Shown here piece by piece: positions 46,414 to 55,051 of a stretch of 64,000 bases of DNA; within the stretch, counting starts at the first letter, position 1, and each line of letters opens with the position of its first letter. Under the pieces are notes generated by a model. It made no database searches. It was not told the DNA's origin and was given only the letters and a program-made list of their open reading frames with translations. The position numbers were made by a program, and so were the translations under genes. This stretch comes from Streptomyces spororaveus (GTDB lineage: Bacteria > Actinomycetota > Actinomycetes > Streptomycetales > Streptomycetaceae): the NCBI RefSeq assembly GCF_016755875.1, contig NZ_BNED01000005.1, forward strand, positions 3,761,001 through 3,825,000, in the 5' to 3' direction.

Positions 46414-48060
46414 TCAGTCCCCGGCGATGCAGGTCCGGGTTCCCGACGGCAGTCGGCCGTCGAGGAGGAAGCCGTTGACGTACTCCCCTACGCAGCGCGA
46501 GCTGCCGTAGCCGGTGTGCCCCTCGCCCTTGTAGTCCACGATCACCGCCGAGCCCAGCCGCTCGGCCGTCTCCTCCGTCCACTCGTACGGTGTCGCCGGG
46601 TCACCGCGGGTGCCGACCAGCAGCATCGGCGGGGCCCCCGGGTGGTCGATCTTCCGGATGAAGTCGGTGCCGGCGGGCCACCCGTAGCAACTGAGCAGGG
46701 TCCCCAGCTGCCCCGGCCCGAATATCTTCGAGGCCTTGAGGAACTCCTCCCACAGTTCGACGATCTCCTTGTCGAGGGCCGCCAGGCCGGCCTTGTCGAT
46801 CGACCGGTCCGGGTCGTCGGCGCAGGTCACGGCGACGAGGGCGGCGTTCAGGTTGTCGGCGGGCACCGCATCGAAAGCGCCGTCGTGCGCCGGGTCCGGC
46901 GCGCCGGGCGGGTCGGTCGCGCCGGGCGGGTCGGTCGGGACCGCGGGGTCCGTCGGCGCGCCCACACCGACCAGGGCCAGCAGCCCGGCCGGGTCGTGCT
47001 CGCGCTCCGCCAGCGCCAGCGACTTGGCGAGCACGGGCCACAGGAGCGGCGAGTACAGGGCCTGGCCGATCGCGAGGACGGCGACCGTGCCGTTCAGGTT
47101 CACTCCGTCGCGGCCGACCAGCGGCTTCTTGTCGAGCCGCTCCACCAGGGCGGCCACCTTCTCCCTGGCGGTACGGGTGTTCGTCCCGTAGACGCAGTCG
47201 CTCTGGTGGGCGCACCAGGTCAGGAAGTTGTCCAGGGCCCGCTGCTGGCCGCGCGCCGACACGAGCGCCTGCTCGGTCATCGGTTCGGTGAGGGTGTCGA
47301 CGCCGTCGAGGACCATGCGGCCGGTGGCCTCGGGGAACAGGGCGGCGTACACGGCGCCGAGCCGGGCGCCGTAGGAGAAGCCGAGGAAGTTGAGCTTCTC
47401 GTCCCCGAGCAGGCGGCGCAGCACGTCCATGTCGCGGGCGACGTCGACGGTTCCCATGTGCGCGAGGACCGGGCCGGAGGCGAGCTCGCAGCGCTTGACG
47501 ACGTTCCGCAGGCCGGCCAGCCACGCCGCGGTGTCGATGTTCGGGTCGACTACGGCCTCCTGGGCGCCGCCGCAGGAGATGGGGTCGCTGTGGCCCACCC
47601 CGCGGGGGTCGAAGCCTATGAGGTCGTAGCGTTCGCCGAGGTCGGCCAGCAACTTGGGATCGGCGGCGAGGCCGGCGATGCCCGAGGCGCCGGGGCCGCC
47701 GAAGTTGACCAGGAGCGAGCCGATGCGCCGGTCCGGCTCGGTGGCCGGGATCCGGCCCAGGGCCACCTCGACCGTGCCCTTGCCCGGGGCCGCGTAGTCG
47801 AGCGGTACCTCCACGACGGCGCACCGCATCTCGGCGGGGGCCGGTCTGTCGGGGCAGGCTCCCCAGCGGACGCGCTGGGTGTGGAACCGCGCGAGGGGGT
47901 CCCCGGGCGCACGGGTGGTGAGGGGGGTGGGGGTGGGGGTGGGGGTGGGCGCAGAGGCAGGGGTGGGCGTGGGCGCCGGGGCGGCCCCGAGCGAGCCCAG
48001 GAGCATCGCGCCGGCGGCTGTGCCCGCGGCCATGACCGTACGGAATCGGGAACGGTGCAC
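46414..48060 (-). CDS. Secreted alpha/beta hydrolase, TAP-like (tripeptidyl aminopeptidase type)
   Basis: 548 residues from GTG at 48060 with CGAGGAGGGC upstream. A signal peptide (FRTVMAAGTAAGAMLLGSLG) precedes a Pro/Thr linker (PTPTPAS..PTPTPTPT). Then an alpha/beta hydrolase with oxyanion region NFGGPGASG, DPRGVGHSDPISC, nucleophile GFSYGARLGAVYA (Ser in GxSxG), Asp in GTRGDPATPYEW and His in GEGHTGYGSSRC. The final ~100 residues match the TAP_C domain of streptomycete tripeptidyl aminopeptidases. An internal Pro/Thr/Asp insert (PTDPPGATDPPG) is unusual. Likely an extracellular peptidase. Confidence 0.92.
   Translation of the reverse strand: MHRSRFRTVMAAGTAAGAMLLGSLGAAPAPTPTPASAPTPTPTPTPLTTRAPGDPLARFHTQRVRWGACPDRPAPAEMRCAVVEVPLDYAAPGKGTVEVALGRIPATEPDRRIGSLLVNFGGPGASGIAGLAADPKLLADLGERYDLIGFDPRGVGHSDPISCGGAQEAVVDPNIDTAAWLAGLRNVVKRCELASGPVLAHMGTVDVARDMDVLRRLLGDEKLNFLGFSYGARLGAVYAALFPEATGRMVLDGVDTLTEPMTEQALVSARGQQRALDNFLTWCAHQSDCVYGTNTRTAREKVAALVERLDKKPLVGRDGVNLNGTVAVLAIGQALYSPLLWPVLAKSLALAEREHDPAGLLALVGVGAPTDPAVPTDPPGATDPPGAPDPAHDGAFDAVPADNLNAALVAVTCADDPDRSIDKAGLAALDKEIVELWEEFLKASKIFGPGQLGTLLSCYGWPAGTDFIRKIDHPGAPPMLLVGTRGDPATPYEWTEETAERLGSAVIVDYKGEGHTGYGSSRCVGEYVNGFLLDGRLPSGTRTCIAGD
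47922..47949 (+). repeat. G-run repeat in the hydrolase gene, template strand
   Basis: Five to six G-runs of 3-6 bases separated by single T, encoding the Pro/Thr linker on the other strand. It fits a G-quadruplex motif on the template strand. Confidence 0.7.
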
Positions 48061-48157
48061 TGCGCCCTCCTCGGGCGGCCCCCCGGACCCTCTGCCCACC
48101 ATAGACCGCCTCCGCGGTCCCCGCCGCCCGGTGCGGTCAGGGCCGTGCCCCCGCCGC

Positions 48158-50041
48158 TCAGGCCTCCCGCGGCCCCCGGTACAGCTCCTGGATCCGGTCC
48201 GCGTAGTCCCGGGCGATCGCGCCCCGCCTGAGCTTCAGCGACGGGGTCAGGTGGCCGCGCGCCTCGGTGAAATCGCCCGGCAGGACGGCGAAGCGGCGGA
48301 TCGACTCGGCCCGTGAGACCAGCCGGTTCGCCTCGTCCACGGCCCGCTGGAGGTCCGCCCGCAGTTCCTCGTCCCGCACCAGCTCGCGCATCGGCATGTT
48401 CTGCTTCTTGTGCATCTGGCGCCAGTGCTGGAGCCCGTCGCGTTCCAGGGTGATCAGCGCGGTGATGTAGGGCCGGTTGTCGCCGACCACCATGCACTGG
48501 CCGACCAGCGGGTGGGCCCGCAGCCAGTCCTCCAGCGGTGCGGGGGCCACGTTCTTGCCGCCGGAGGTGATGATCAGGTCCTTCTTGCGGCCGGTGATGG
48601 TGAGGTACCCGTCGGCGTCGAGCTCGCCGATGTCACCGGTGGCCAGCCAGCTCCCGTACGGGAGGGCGTGCCCGCTGTTCCAGTAGCCGGCGAAGACGTG
48701 GCCGCCGCCCAGCAGCACCTCCCCGTCGTCCGCGATCCGTACGGCCGTGCCCGGCAGCGGCCAGCCGACCGTGCCGAGGCGGGGCCGCAGCGGCGGGGTC
48801 ACGGTGCTCGCGCCGGTGGTCTCCGTCAGGCCGTAGCCCTCGAACACCTCGACGCCGGCGCCGGTGTAGAAGGCGGCGAGCCGACGGCCCAGTGGTGAGC
48901 CGCCGCTCAGGACGTAGCGGACGCGGCCGCCGAGCGCGGCCCGGATGCGCCGGTAGACGAGCGGGTCGTACACGGACCGGGCGAGGCGCAGTACGAGCCC
49001 GGGGGTCTTGCCCTCGGCGATCTCGGCGAAGCGCTGCGCGATGCGGGCGGCCCGGTCGAAGGAGGAGGCCCGGCCCATCTTCTCGGCGGTGGCCCGGGCG
49101 GTGTTGTAGACCTTCTCCAGTACGTACGGGATGGCCAGGAGGAAGGTCGGCCGGAATCCGGCGAGGTCGGCGAGGAGGTCCTCGGTACGGATGCTGGGCG
49201 CGTGCCCGAGCTTGACGCGGGCCCGCATGCAGCCGATGGCCACCATCCGTCCGAAGACGTGGCTGAGCGGCAGGAACAGCAGGGTGGAGGCGGGGTCCTT
49301 GCTGACGGACCGGAAGACGGGGTGCAGGAGCTCCACCGCGTTGTCCACCTGGGCGTAGAAGTTGGCGTGGGTGATCACGCATCCCTTGGGCTGTCCGGTG
49401 GTGCCGGAGGTGTAGATGAGGGTCGCCACCGATTCCGGGGTGCGGGCGGCCCGCCGCTCGTGGACGGCCCGGTCGGGTACGTGCTGCCCTGCCGTGACCA
49501 GCCGGGCCACCGCGCCGGTGTCGAGTTCCCACAGGTGCGTCAGCCAGGGCAGGTTGCCGCGCTCGGAGCTGATGAGCCGGGCCTGCGCGGTGTCCTCGAC
49601 GGCACAGGCCACGGCTCCGGAGTCCTGGATGATCCAGCGGGCCTGGAGGGCCGAGGAGGTGGGGTAGATCGGTACGGTGACCAGGCCGGCGGCCCAGCCG
49701 GCGAAGTCGAGCAGGGTCCACTCGTAGGTCGTACGGGCCATGATGGCGAGCCGGTCGCCCTCCCGGAGCCCTTCGGCGATCAGGCCCTTGGCCACGGCGA
49801 GCACCTCGGCCGCGAACTGCGCGGCGGAGACGTCGTGCCAGACGCCGTCCCGGTCCTTGCGGGCGAGCACCGCCTCTCCGGGGGCCTCCCAGGCGTTGTG
49901 GAAGGGGAGGTCCCCGAGGGATCCCCGGTCCGGGGGGCCCGCCAGGGCGGGCACCCGTACCTCGCGGACCACTCCGTCGATCACGGTCTTGACGGGTTCG
50001 ACCGGTTCTACGGCCCCGACCGGCCTCAGCTCGGCTCCCAC
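48158..50041 (-). CDS. Long-chain fatty acid-CoA ligase (AMP-forming)
   Basis: 627 residues, FadD15-like adenylate-forming enzyme: it activates a fatty acid with ATP and loads it on CoA. Motifs: ATP-loop LIYTSGTTGQPKG (~215), FLPLSHVFGRM, A5-type VFEGYGLTETTG, TGDIGELDADGYLTITGRKKDLI and SGGKNVAP. Lysine at the conserved C-terminal position is in SLKLRRGAI. GTG at 50041 follows AAGGAGAG by 6 bases. Downstream is the TAP-like hydrolase gene on the same strand, 98 bases away. Confidence 0.95.
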   Translation of the reverse strand: MGAELRPVGAVEPVEPVKTVIDGVVREVRVPALAGPPDRGSLGDLPFHNAWEAPGEAVLARKDRDGVWHDVSAAQFAAEVLAVAKGLIAEGLREGDRLAIMARTTYEWTLLDFAGWAAGLVTVPIYPTSSALQARWIIQDSGAVACAVEDTAQARLISSERGNLPWLTHLWELDTGAVARLVTAGQHVPDRAVHERRAARTPESVATLIYTSGTTGQPKGCVITHANFYAQVDNAVELLHPVFRSVSKDPASTLLFLPLSHVFGRMVAIGCMRARVKLGHAPSIRTEDLLADLAGFRPTFLLAIPYVLEKVYNTARATAEKMGRASSFDRAARIAQRFAEIAEGKTPGLVLRLARSVYDPLVYRRIRAALGGRVRYVLSGGSPLGRRLAAFYTGAGVEVFEGYGLTETTGASTVTPPLRPRLGTVGWPLPGTAVRIADDGEVLLGGGHVFAGYWNSGHALPYGSWLATGDIGELDADGYLTITGRKKDLIITSGGKNVAPAPLEDWLRAHPLVGQCMVVGDNRPYITALITLERDGLQHWRQMHKKQNMPMRELVRDEELRADLQRAVDEANRLVSRAESIRRFAVLPGDFTEARGHLTPSLKLRRGAIARDYADRIQELYRGPREA

Positions 50042-50128
50042 GGCGCACTCTCCTTGGCTCGGTGCGAGTGTTACCGCCGGTAATTTACGTAGCGGTAACC
50101 CACTCCGACCAGCCCCTGGAGCCGTTCT

Positions 50129-51016
50129 TCACCGACGCTCCACGCCACCGCCACCGCCCCACACGCCGGACGCGGCGACGGTCCGCGCGTAGTCACCGAA
50201 GTCCCGGGGTTCGCGGCCGAGCACCCGCTGCACGCCGTCGGCGACGGTGGCGAAGCGGTTCTCGGCGATCCAGCCGTAGAGCATGTTCAGCAGGCCGGCG
50301 AACTCCTCCGGCACACCCTGGCGGACGGCGTGGGCGGTGAACTCGTCCGGCGGGAGCGGGCGGTAGGCGATCGCTCGGCCGGTGGCCCGGGCGATCTCGT
50401 CGGCCACGTCGTCCAGGCTCAGCAGCCGCGGGCCGGACAGCTCGTACGACTGCCCGCCGTGCCCCTCCTCGGTGAGCGCGGCCACGGCGACCTCGGCGAT
50501 GTCGTCGGCGTCGATGAACGGCTCGACACCGCCCCCGGCCGACATCACGATCTCGCCGCCCTGGACCTGCCCCGCGATGAACGGGTCCTCGCTGAAGTTC
50601 TGGAAGAACCAGGACGGCTTGAGGATGGTCCACCGCGCGCCCGACTCGCGGACCGCGCGCTCGCAGGGGAGCTTCTCCTCGCCCTGCGGCACCACCCAGT
50701 CGCGGGCGGACAGCAGCACCAGCCGCTCGACACCGCAGGCCACGGCCAGCTTGCCGAAGGAGCGCATCGACTCGGCGGCGCCGGGGAGCTGCGAGTCGAC
50801 CAGATAGGCCGCGCCGGCCCCCTCCAGCACCTGCTCCCAGGTGTTCTCGTCGTTCCAGTCGAAGGTGACCGGCCCCTTCCGGGAGGCCCCCCGGACCTCG
50901 TGGCCGCGCTGCCGCAGCTGCGCGGCCACGCGGCTCCCCGTCTTGCCGGTGCTGCCCAGGACCAGGACCGGCTTCGTCGTCGTGTTCTTCGTTGTCGTGT
51001 TCTTCGTTGTCGTCAT
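50129..51016 (-). CDS. NmrA/SDR-type NAD(P)-binding protein
   Basis: 295 residues. It has a Rossmann GxxGxxG-like motif (VLVLGSTGKTGSRVAAQL) and no SDR catalytic Tyr-Lys pair in the usual place, so it is an atypical SDR (NmrA or NAD(P)H:quinone reductase-like). LLSARDWVVPQG, WTILKPSWFFQNF, EPFIDADDIAEVAVAAL and YELSGPRLLSLDDVADEIA are typical. The first 15 residues repeat TTTKN, encoded by an ACGACAACGAAGAAC tandem; the ribosome site is weak, so the start may be later. Function unknown. Confidence 0.88.
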   Translation of the reverse strand: MTTTKNTTTKNTTTKPVLVLGSTGKTGSRVAAQLRQRGHEVRGASRKGPVTFDWNDENTWEQVLEGAGAAYLVDSQLPGAAESMRSFGKLAVACGVERLVLLSARDWVVPQGEEKLPCERAVRESGARWTILKPSWFFQNFSEDPFIAGQVQGGEIVMSAGGGVEPFIDADDIAEVAVAALTEEGHGGQSYELSGPRLLSLDDVADEIARATGRAIAYRPLPPDEFTAHAVRQGVPEEFAGLLNMLYGWIAENRFATVADGVQRVLGREPRDFGDYARTVAASGVWGGGGGVERR

Positions 51017-51385
51017 GTGACAAGTCAATCCGGCGGCGCCCGGACGCGAAATGCTCGTCCCGCTCACATACATGTCCGAGCGTCCAGACCTCGCCCAGGC
51101 GCTGGTCGCATGGATGCGCCGGCGGGCCTGCTGTACGAAGTGCGTTCCGGCGGCGCCCTGTTCAGCCGCGACGTCCAAGGGATCCGCCCCGGCCGGTACC
51201 GCGCGACGGCCACCGCCTGACGGGCCGGGCGGCAGAGCGGGATCACGGGGGCGGGCAGCCCGTGGGTGTCGGCGGCGGAAGGTAGCGTAGGGGCGGCGTA
51301 AAGACCACGGGCAGGCATGCGTCGGTGCGTTGCGACTGCCGGGCCGTTGTTGCGTCCCACCCTCTGAGCAAGGAGCTCCACACGC
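51017..51385. other. Intergenic region, little seen
   Basis: 369 bases between divergent genes. A 36-codon frame at 51110-51220 (+) has plausible composition but no ribosome site and is not called. Promoters for both flanking genes must lie here; none stands out. Confidence 0.4.
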
Positions 51386-52174
51386 ATGTCCATACCCCCG
51401 CAGCCCCCGTCGTCCCCCGGGCCGTACGGTCAGCCCGGACCGTACGGACAGCCGGGTCAGCCCGTGCCGCCGTTCGGCGGCGGACCGCAGGGCTGGTACC
51501 CCCCGCAGCCGCAGAAGACGAACACGCTGGCCATCGTCGGCTTCGTCATGTCGATCGTCTGCGCGCTGCCGCTGGTCCCGATCGTGCTCGGCATCATCGC
51601 CCTCTCCCAGATCAAGTCCCGGGGTGAGAAGGGCAAGGGCCTCGCCATCGCGGCGATCGTCATCCACGCCCTGACCATCGCCTTCTACGGGACCTTCGTG
51701 GTCCTCGGCCTCACCGGGGCCCTGGACGACGTCGCCCCGAAGCAGCGCGACACCACCAGCGGCCAGGTCACCGGCCCGGTCTCCAGCGGGGTGACCGAGA
51801 TCCGCAAGGGCGACTGCTTCAACACGAACGACGACCTGGCCCAGTACAACGACGAGGACGGCAGCCAGGCCGCCCGCTCGGTGCGCATCGTGCCCTGCGA
51901 CCAGCCCCACAAGGGCGAGGCGTACGCGGTCTTCGACCTGGAGGGCGGCACGTACCCGGGCACGGAGAAGGTGACCTCGTCCGCCGAGGAGAAGTGCAGC
52001 GGCACCGCGCTCAGCACGTACGTGGGCGACAACCCGAAGCTCTCGGACAAGCTGGAGGTCTACTACTACTACCCGCAGGCCGCCACCTGGATCCTCGGCG
52101 ACCGCGAGGTCACCTGCTTCGTGGGCGACCCCGGCGGCCCGACCACCGGCTCGGTGCGCGCCGCCGGCTCCTGA
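51386..52174 (+). CDS. DUF4190 membrane protein with septum-formation-like tail
   Basis: 262 residues, ATG at 51386 with AAGGAG upstream. A Pro/Gly/Gln/Tyr-rich N-terminus (GPYGQPGPYGQPG) is followed by DUF4190: two helices (TLAIVGFVMSIVCALPLVPIVLG; LAIAAIVIHALTIAFYGTFVVLG) joined by IIALSQIKSRGEKGKG. The extracytoplasmic part (~120-262) has four cysteines (GDCFN, VPCDQPHKGEAYAVF, EEKCSG, VTCFVG) and resembles septum-formation domains, where the C-DQPH-E pattern is common. Function not established. Confidence 0.88.
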   Translation: MSIPPQPPSSPGPYGQPGPYGQPGQPVPPFGGGPQGWYPPQPQKTNTLAIVGFVMSIVCALPLVPIVLGIIALSQIKSRGEKGKGLAIAAIVIHALTIAFYGTFVVLGLTGALDDVAPKQRDTTSGQVTGPVSSGVTEIRKGDCFNTNDDLAQYNDEDGSQAARSVRIVPCDQPHKGEAYAVFDLEGGTYPGTEKVTSSAEEKCSGTALSTYVGDNPKLSDKLEVYYYYPQAATWILGDREVTCFVGDPGGPTTGSVRAAGS

Positions 52175-52183
52175 CCCGCGGGC

Positions 52184-52217
52184 GTCTGCCCGCCGCGCCC
52201 TGCTCCGGCGGGCAGAC
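52184..52217 (+). terminator. Terminator after the DUF4190 gene
   Basis: GTCTGCCCGCC and GGCGGGCAGAC form an 11-bp perfect stem 9 bases after the stop. A second GC-rich hairpin follows at ~52234-52255. Confidence 0.75.
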
Positions 52218-52385
52218 CCGGCTGCGCCCCGGCCGCGCCCCGGGTGCGGGGCGCGGAACGCGGTCGCAGCCGCCGCGGTTCTGCGGGCTGCCGCGACGCG
52301 GAACCCGAGTCGCGGCGGCCCGACCACCCCTCGCGGAACCGGACGATCGCCCACCGCGTCTCCGATCCATATCTGCACCGCGAGG

Positions 52386-52445
52386 TTCCGCATGCGGAAA
52401 TCCCCGTATTAGCATGGACATGACCAGCTGATTCTGGCCATGTCC
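52386..52445 (+). promoter_or_regulatory. Promoter with two palindromes before the T7SS-like cassette
   Basis: TTCCGCATGCGGAA (52386-52399) is a perfect 14-bp palindrome that covers the -35 position for the -10 candidate TAGCAT (52410-52415; 18-bp spacer). A second inverted repeat, GGACATG-A-CCAG and CTGG-C-CATGTCC (52416-52445), starts at the expected transcription start. Operator-like; no regulator gene is adjacent. Confidence 0.5.
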
Positions 52446-52469
52446 AGTTATCAACTATCCAGGGGATAC

Positions 52470-52913
52470 ATGTCGTTCGACGCGGAATGGGCCCAGCACA
52501 AGGCCGCCGTCCTCGCGCAGCAGTCACCCGCCATGCGCCTCAACCACGCGCCGTCGGACGGCAGTGTTCCGGGGAGCCCCGCAGGGAGCCTGGTCGCCGG
52601 GGCCACCTCCATCAACGGCAACGCCAACCTGCTGATCGAGATCGCCGCCCTCCTCCACGAGGGCCGGCCCGACGGCGACGCCGGCACGATGGCCCGCGCC
52701 CCGCGCGCCCACGGCGACGTCTCGGCTCAGGTCCTGCGCTTCGCCCAGTTCGCCGACGACCAGTTCAAGGACACCATCGGCCTGTTCGCCGCCCTGGCCA
52801 CCCGCCTGAAAACGACCGGCACCGACTTCGCCGGCGTCGACGACGACACCGCCCGGTCCTTCCTCGGCAGCCTCCTCGCATCGGGGCAGTACGTGAAGCC
52901 GGAGGCCAAGTGA
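52470..52913 (+). CDS. Small helical protein, WXG100/ESX-like partner
   Basis: 147 residues from ATG at 52470 (AGGGGA just upstream; ATG 52440 would add ten residues). The start MSFDAEWAQHKAAVLAQ and a helical C-terminal half (QVLRFAQFADDQFKDTIGLFAALATRLKTTG) recall ESX/WXG100-like partners. No signal peptide or membrane helix. Its stop overlaps the GTG of the next gene (GTGA), so the two products are made together and may interact. Family not firmly recognised. Confidence 0.75.
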   Translation: MSFDAEWAQHKAAVLAQQSPAMRLNHAPSDGSVPGSPAGSLVAGATSINGNANLLIEIAALLHEGRPDGDAGTMARAPRAHGDVSAQVLRFAQFADDQFKDTIGLFAALATRLKTTGTDFAGVDDDTARSFLGSLLASGQYVKPEAK

Positions 52914-54307
52914 GCGGGCTCAGCCACCGCAAGGACGTCCAGTTCCTGGAAGAGTGCAATCCGGCCCTGGTGGAACGCAATGCCGCCGAGTTCAAGCGCC
53001 TGCGCGATCTGCTCGTCGAGGTCGAGGATCCGGCCCGGCGCGCCGAGGGTGCCGAGTGGCACAGCGACGGCAGCCACACCTACACCGCGCGCCTGTCCGA
53101 GGCGCGACAGCTCGTGCAGCACATCGCCGAGGGGTACGACAAGGCCGCCGGCGCCCTGCACGCGTACGCGGCGGCGCTGACGACCGCCAAGTCCCACTAC
53201 GCGAACGGCAAGGGCTCCGAGCGCAAACTCGCGGCCCTGATCGCCACGAAGGGCACCGCGATCACGCGCACGGCCCAGGAGGCGGAGCCGATGTGCCAGT
53301 GGGAGGACATGCGGGCGACGACCGGATTCCTCGACGGCCTCGCCGAACTCACCATGGACGTGGACGACATCCGCGACGAGGCCGACCGCCTCCACGACGA
53401 CGCGGGCGGCAACTTCCAGCTGGCGAAGACCACCGAGCAGGAGGCGCGCGGCGTCTGCGTCCACGCGCTGAAGCAGGCCTACGAGCTGCTGCCCGAGTTC
53501 AGGCTGAAGGGCGGTGCGGGCGGCGTCGACCTCTACGCGGCCATGGCCGACATGCGCCGCGAGGCGGCGGAGGCCCGCGCCAACCCCCTGACCCATCTCC
53601 CGGGCAGCGGCCCGAAGAAGGACACGACCGGCCCGGTGGGGCCGGACACCCCCATCTCCCCGCAGCTGCGCGACATCCGGATGCGGGTCGCCGGACTGCC
53701 GGACGCCGCCGACAACTACTGGGTCCCCCTGGTCACGGACGGCATGCACGCGGACTGGATCTCCCAGAACAAGGAGGTCCTGCGCGCCGCCGCCAAGAAC
53801 GCGGGGCTGCCGGAGGAGCTGGTCGCGGGCGTGGCCTGGCAGGAGATCGGCGGCTACCAGCCCGGTCTGCTGGACGACGTGACCGGCACGATCCGCGAAC
53901 AGGCCGCGGCCCCGTGGGGCCTGAGCCCGGTGACCCCCGAGAACCTTCCGTGGCGGCTCGGCGGAAAGCTGGACGAGACCTCGTACGGGCCGATCGCCAT
54001 CCAGCTCCGGCGCGGCGCCGAGGTGCTCGGCTACGACCCGGCGCATCTCACCGACCATCAGCGGACCCTGGTGGAGGAGGCCCTCCAGGACCCCAAGCAG
54101 AATGCCTTCATAGCGGCCGGCTTCCTGGCCCAGATCAAGGCGGAGAGCGGTCTCGCCGACGTCCCGGCCGATCAGATGACGGAGGCCCAGATGCGGGAGA
54201 TCGCCGCCCGCTACAACGGGGGGCCCTACTGGGATCTCCCCAAGGCCCAGGGGTACGGTGACCGGTTCGTCGGGAACCTCGCCCAAGCGAAGGACGCAAT
54301 GCGATGA
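52910..54307 (+). CDS. Putative type VII-secreted protein with muramidase/transglycosylase-like domain
   Basis: 465 residues from GTG at 52910. Residues ~1-190 are long helices with EWHSDGSHTYTARLSEARQL and AAGALHAYAAALTTAKSHY, the pattern of T7SS/LXG-type secretion domains; there is no Sec signal. After a Pro/Asp linker (~225-255) comes a lysozyme-like region (~280-465): LPEELVAGVAWQEIGGYQPG with a candidate catalytic Glu, YGPIAIQLRRGAEVLGY and MREIAARYNGGPYW. It therefore looks like a wall-cutting effector, or a wall-remodelling enzyme of the secretion system. Two membrane proteins follow at once. Confidence 0.78.
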   Translation: MSGLSHRKDVQFLEECNPALVERNAAEFKRLRDLLVEVEDPARRAEGAEWHSDGSHTYTARLSEARQLVQHIAEGYDKAAGALHAYAAALTTAKSHYANGKGSERKLAALIATKGTAITRTAQEAEPMCQWEDMRATTGFLDGLAELTMDVDDIRDEADRLHDDAGGNFQLAKTTEQEARGVCVHALKQAYELLPEFRLKGGAGGVDLYAAMADMRREAAEARANPLTHLPGSGPKKDTTGPVGPDTPISPQLRDIRMRVAGLPDAADNYWVPLVTDGMHADWISQNKEVLRAAAKNAGLPEELVAGVAWQEIGGYQPGLLDDVTGTIREQAAAPWGLSPVTPENLPWRLGGKLDETSYGPIAIQLRRGAEVLGYDPAHLTDHQRTLVEEALQDPKQNAFIAAGFLAQIKAESGLADVPADQMTEAQMREIAARYNGGPYWDLPKAQGYGDRFVGNLAQAKDAMR

Positions 54308-54624
54308 CGTACCCCCGCGAGAGCATCGACCTGCCCGAGGACCGGGGCTGCCTGCGGTGGGTCCTGGGCGTTCCGCTCGGGATCATCCACCTGCTGAACG
54401 CCCTCGCCGTGTCCGGCGCCCTGTTCGCCGGCCCCCGGGGCGAGTGGGACGACCAGGGCTACGAGAACGTCGGCGCACTGTGCCTGGTATCCGTGTCCCT
54501 GAGCGTCCTGGGCCTGCTCATCACCGTGGTGCCGAGCGTGCGCCGGGCCATGGGGCCGTGGTGGCTCGCCCCGCCCCTCCTGCTCGGGCTGACCGCGTTC
54601 CTCCGCGGCGCGACGCTCGGCTGA
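54304..54624 (+). CDS. Small membrane protein, paralogue 1
   Basis: 106 residues. ATG at 54304 overlaps the stop of the muramidase-like gene (ATGA). It has a conserved leader SIDLPEDRGCLRWVLGVPLG and three helices (to ~45, ~60-80 and ~85-102). It is a tandem paralogue of the next gene. Translational coupling suggests it acts with or against the upstream product. Confidence 0.8.
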   Translation: MTYPRESIDLPEDRGCLRWVLGVPLGIIHLLNALAVSGALFAGPRGEWDDQGYENVGALCLVSVSLSVLGLLITVVPSVRRAMGPWWLAPPLLLGLTAFLRGATLG

Positions 54625-54642
54625 GGCACGGATGAGGCACGG

Positions 54643-54957
54643 ATGAGACGGCCCCGCGAGAACATCGACCTGCCCGAGGACCGCGGCTGCCTGCAGTGGG
54701 TCCTCGGAATACCGCTCGCCCTCTCCTACGTCCCCGCGGTGTTCACCTGCTACGTCGCCCTGACGCTGCGGCCGGAGTCCCACGACGACGTGCTGCGGGA
54801 GGACGTCCGGTTCCTGGCCGGCTGCTGCCTGGTGCTGTGCCTCGCAGGACTGCTGATCACCATCACCCCGCTGTTCCGGCGGACCATGGGCCGGTGGTGG
54901 TTCGCCGTACCGTTCCTGCTGGCGACGGTCGCCTACGTCCGCGCGCAGACGGTCTGA
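54643..54957 (+). CDS. Small membrane protein, paralogue 2
   Basis: 104 residues, starting 18 bases after paralogue 1 at a GATGAGGCACG duplication. NIDLPEDRGCLQWVLGIPLA matches the leader of paralogue 1 almost exactly, and GLLITI-P-RR-MG-WWF aligns near the C-terminus. The middle differs, so the pair has diverged. Three helices. No known family. Confidence 0.8.
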   Translation: MRRPRENIDLPEDRGCLQWVLGIPLALSYVPAVFTCYVALTLRPESHDDVLREDVRFLAGCCLVLCLAGLLITITPLFRRTMGRWWFAVPFLLATVAYVRAQTV

Positions 54958-54994
54958 AACCGGGGGCCGGAAGCCTGAACGCCGAACGCCGAAC

Positions 54995-55032
54995 GCCGCA
55001 GCCCCCGCCCTGTCGGGGGCGGGGGCTGCGGC
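54995..55032. terminator. Bidirectional terminator between cassette and symporter
   Basis: GCCGCAGCCCCCGCCC and its complement form a 16-bp stem (with a few extra G) between convergent genes. Confidence 0.8.
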
Positions 55033-55051
55033 GAGCGGTGTGCGGTACGGG

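Noticed and set aside
51110..51220. 36-codon frame with protein-like composition
   Set aside because: No ribosome site, no family, and it runs on from a longer frame opposite the NmrA-like gene; could be a remnant.
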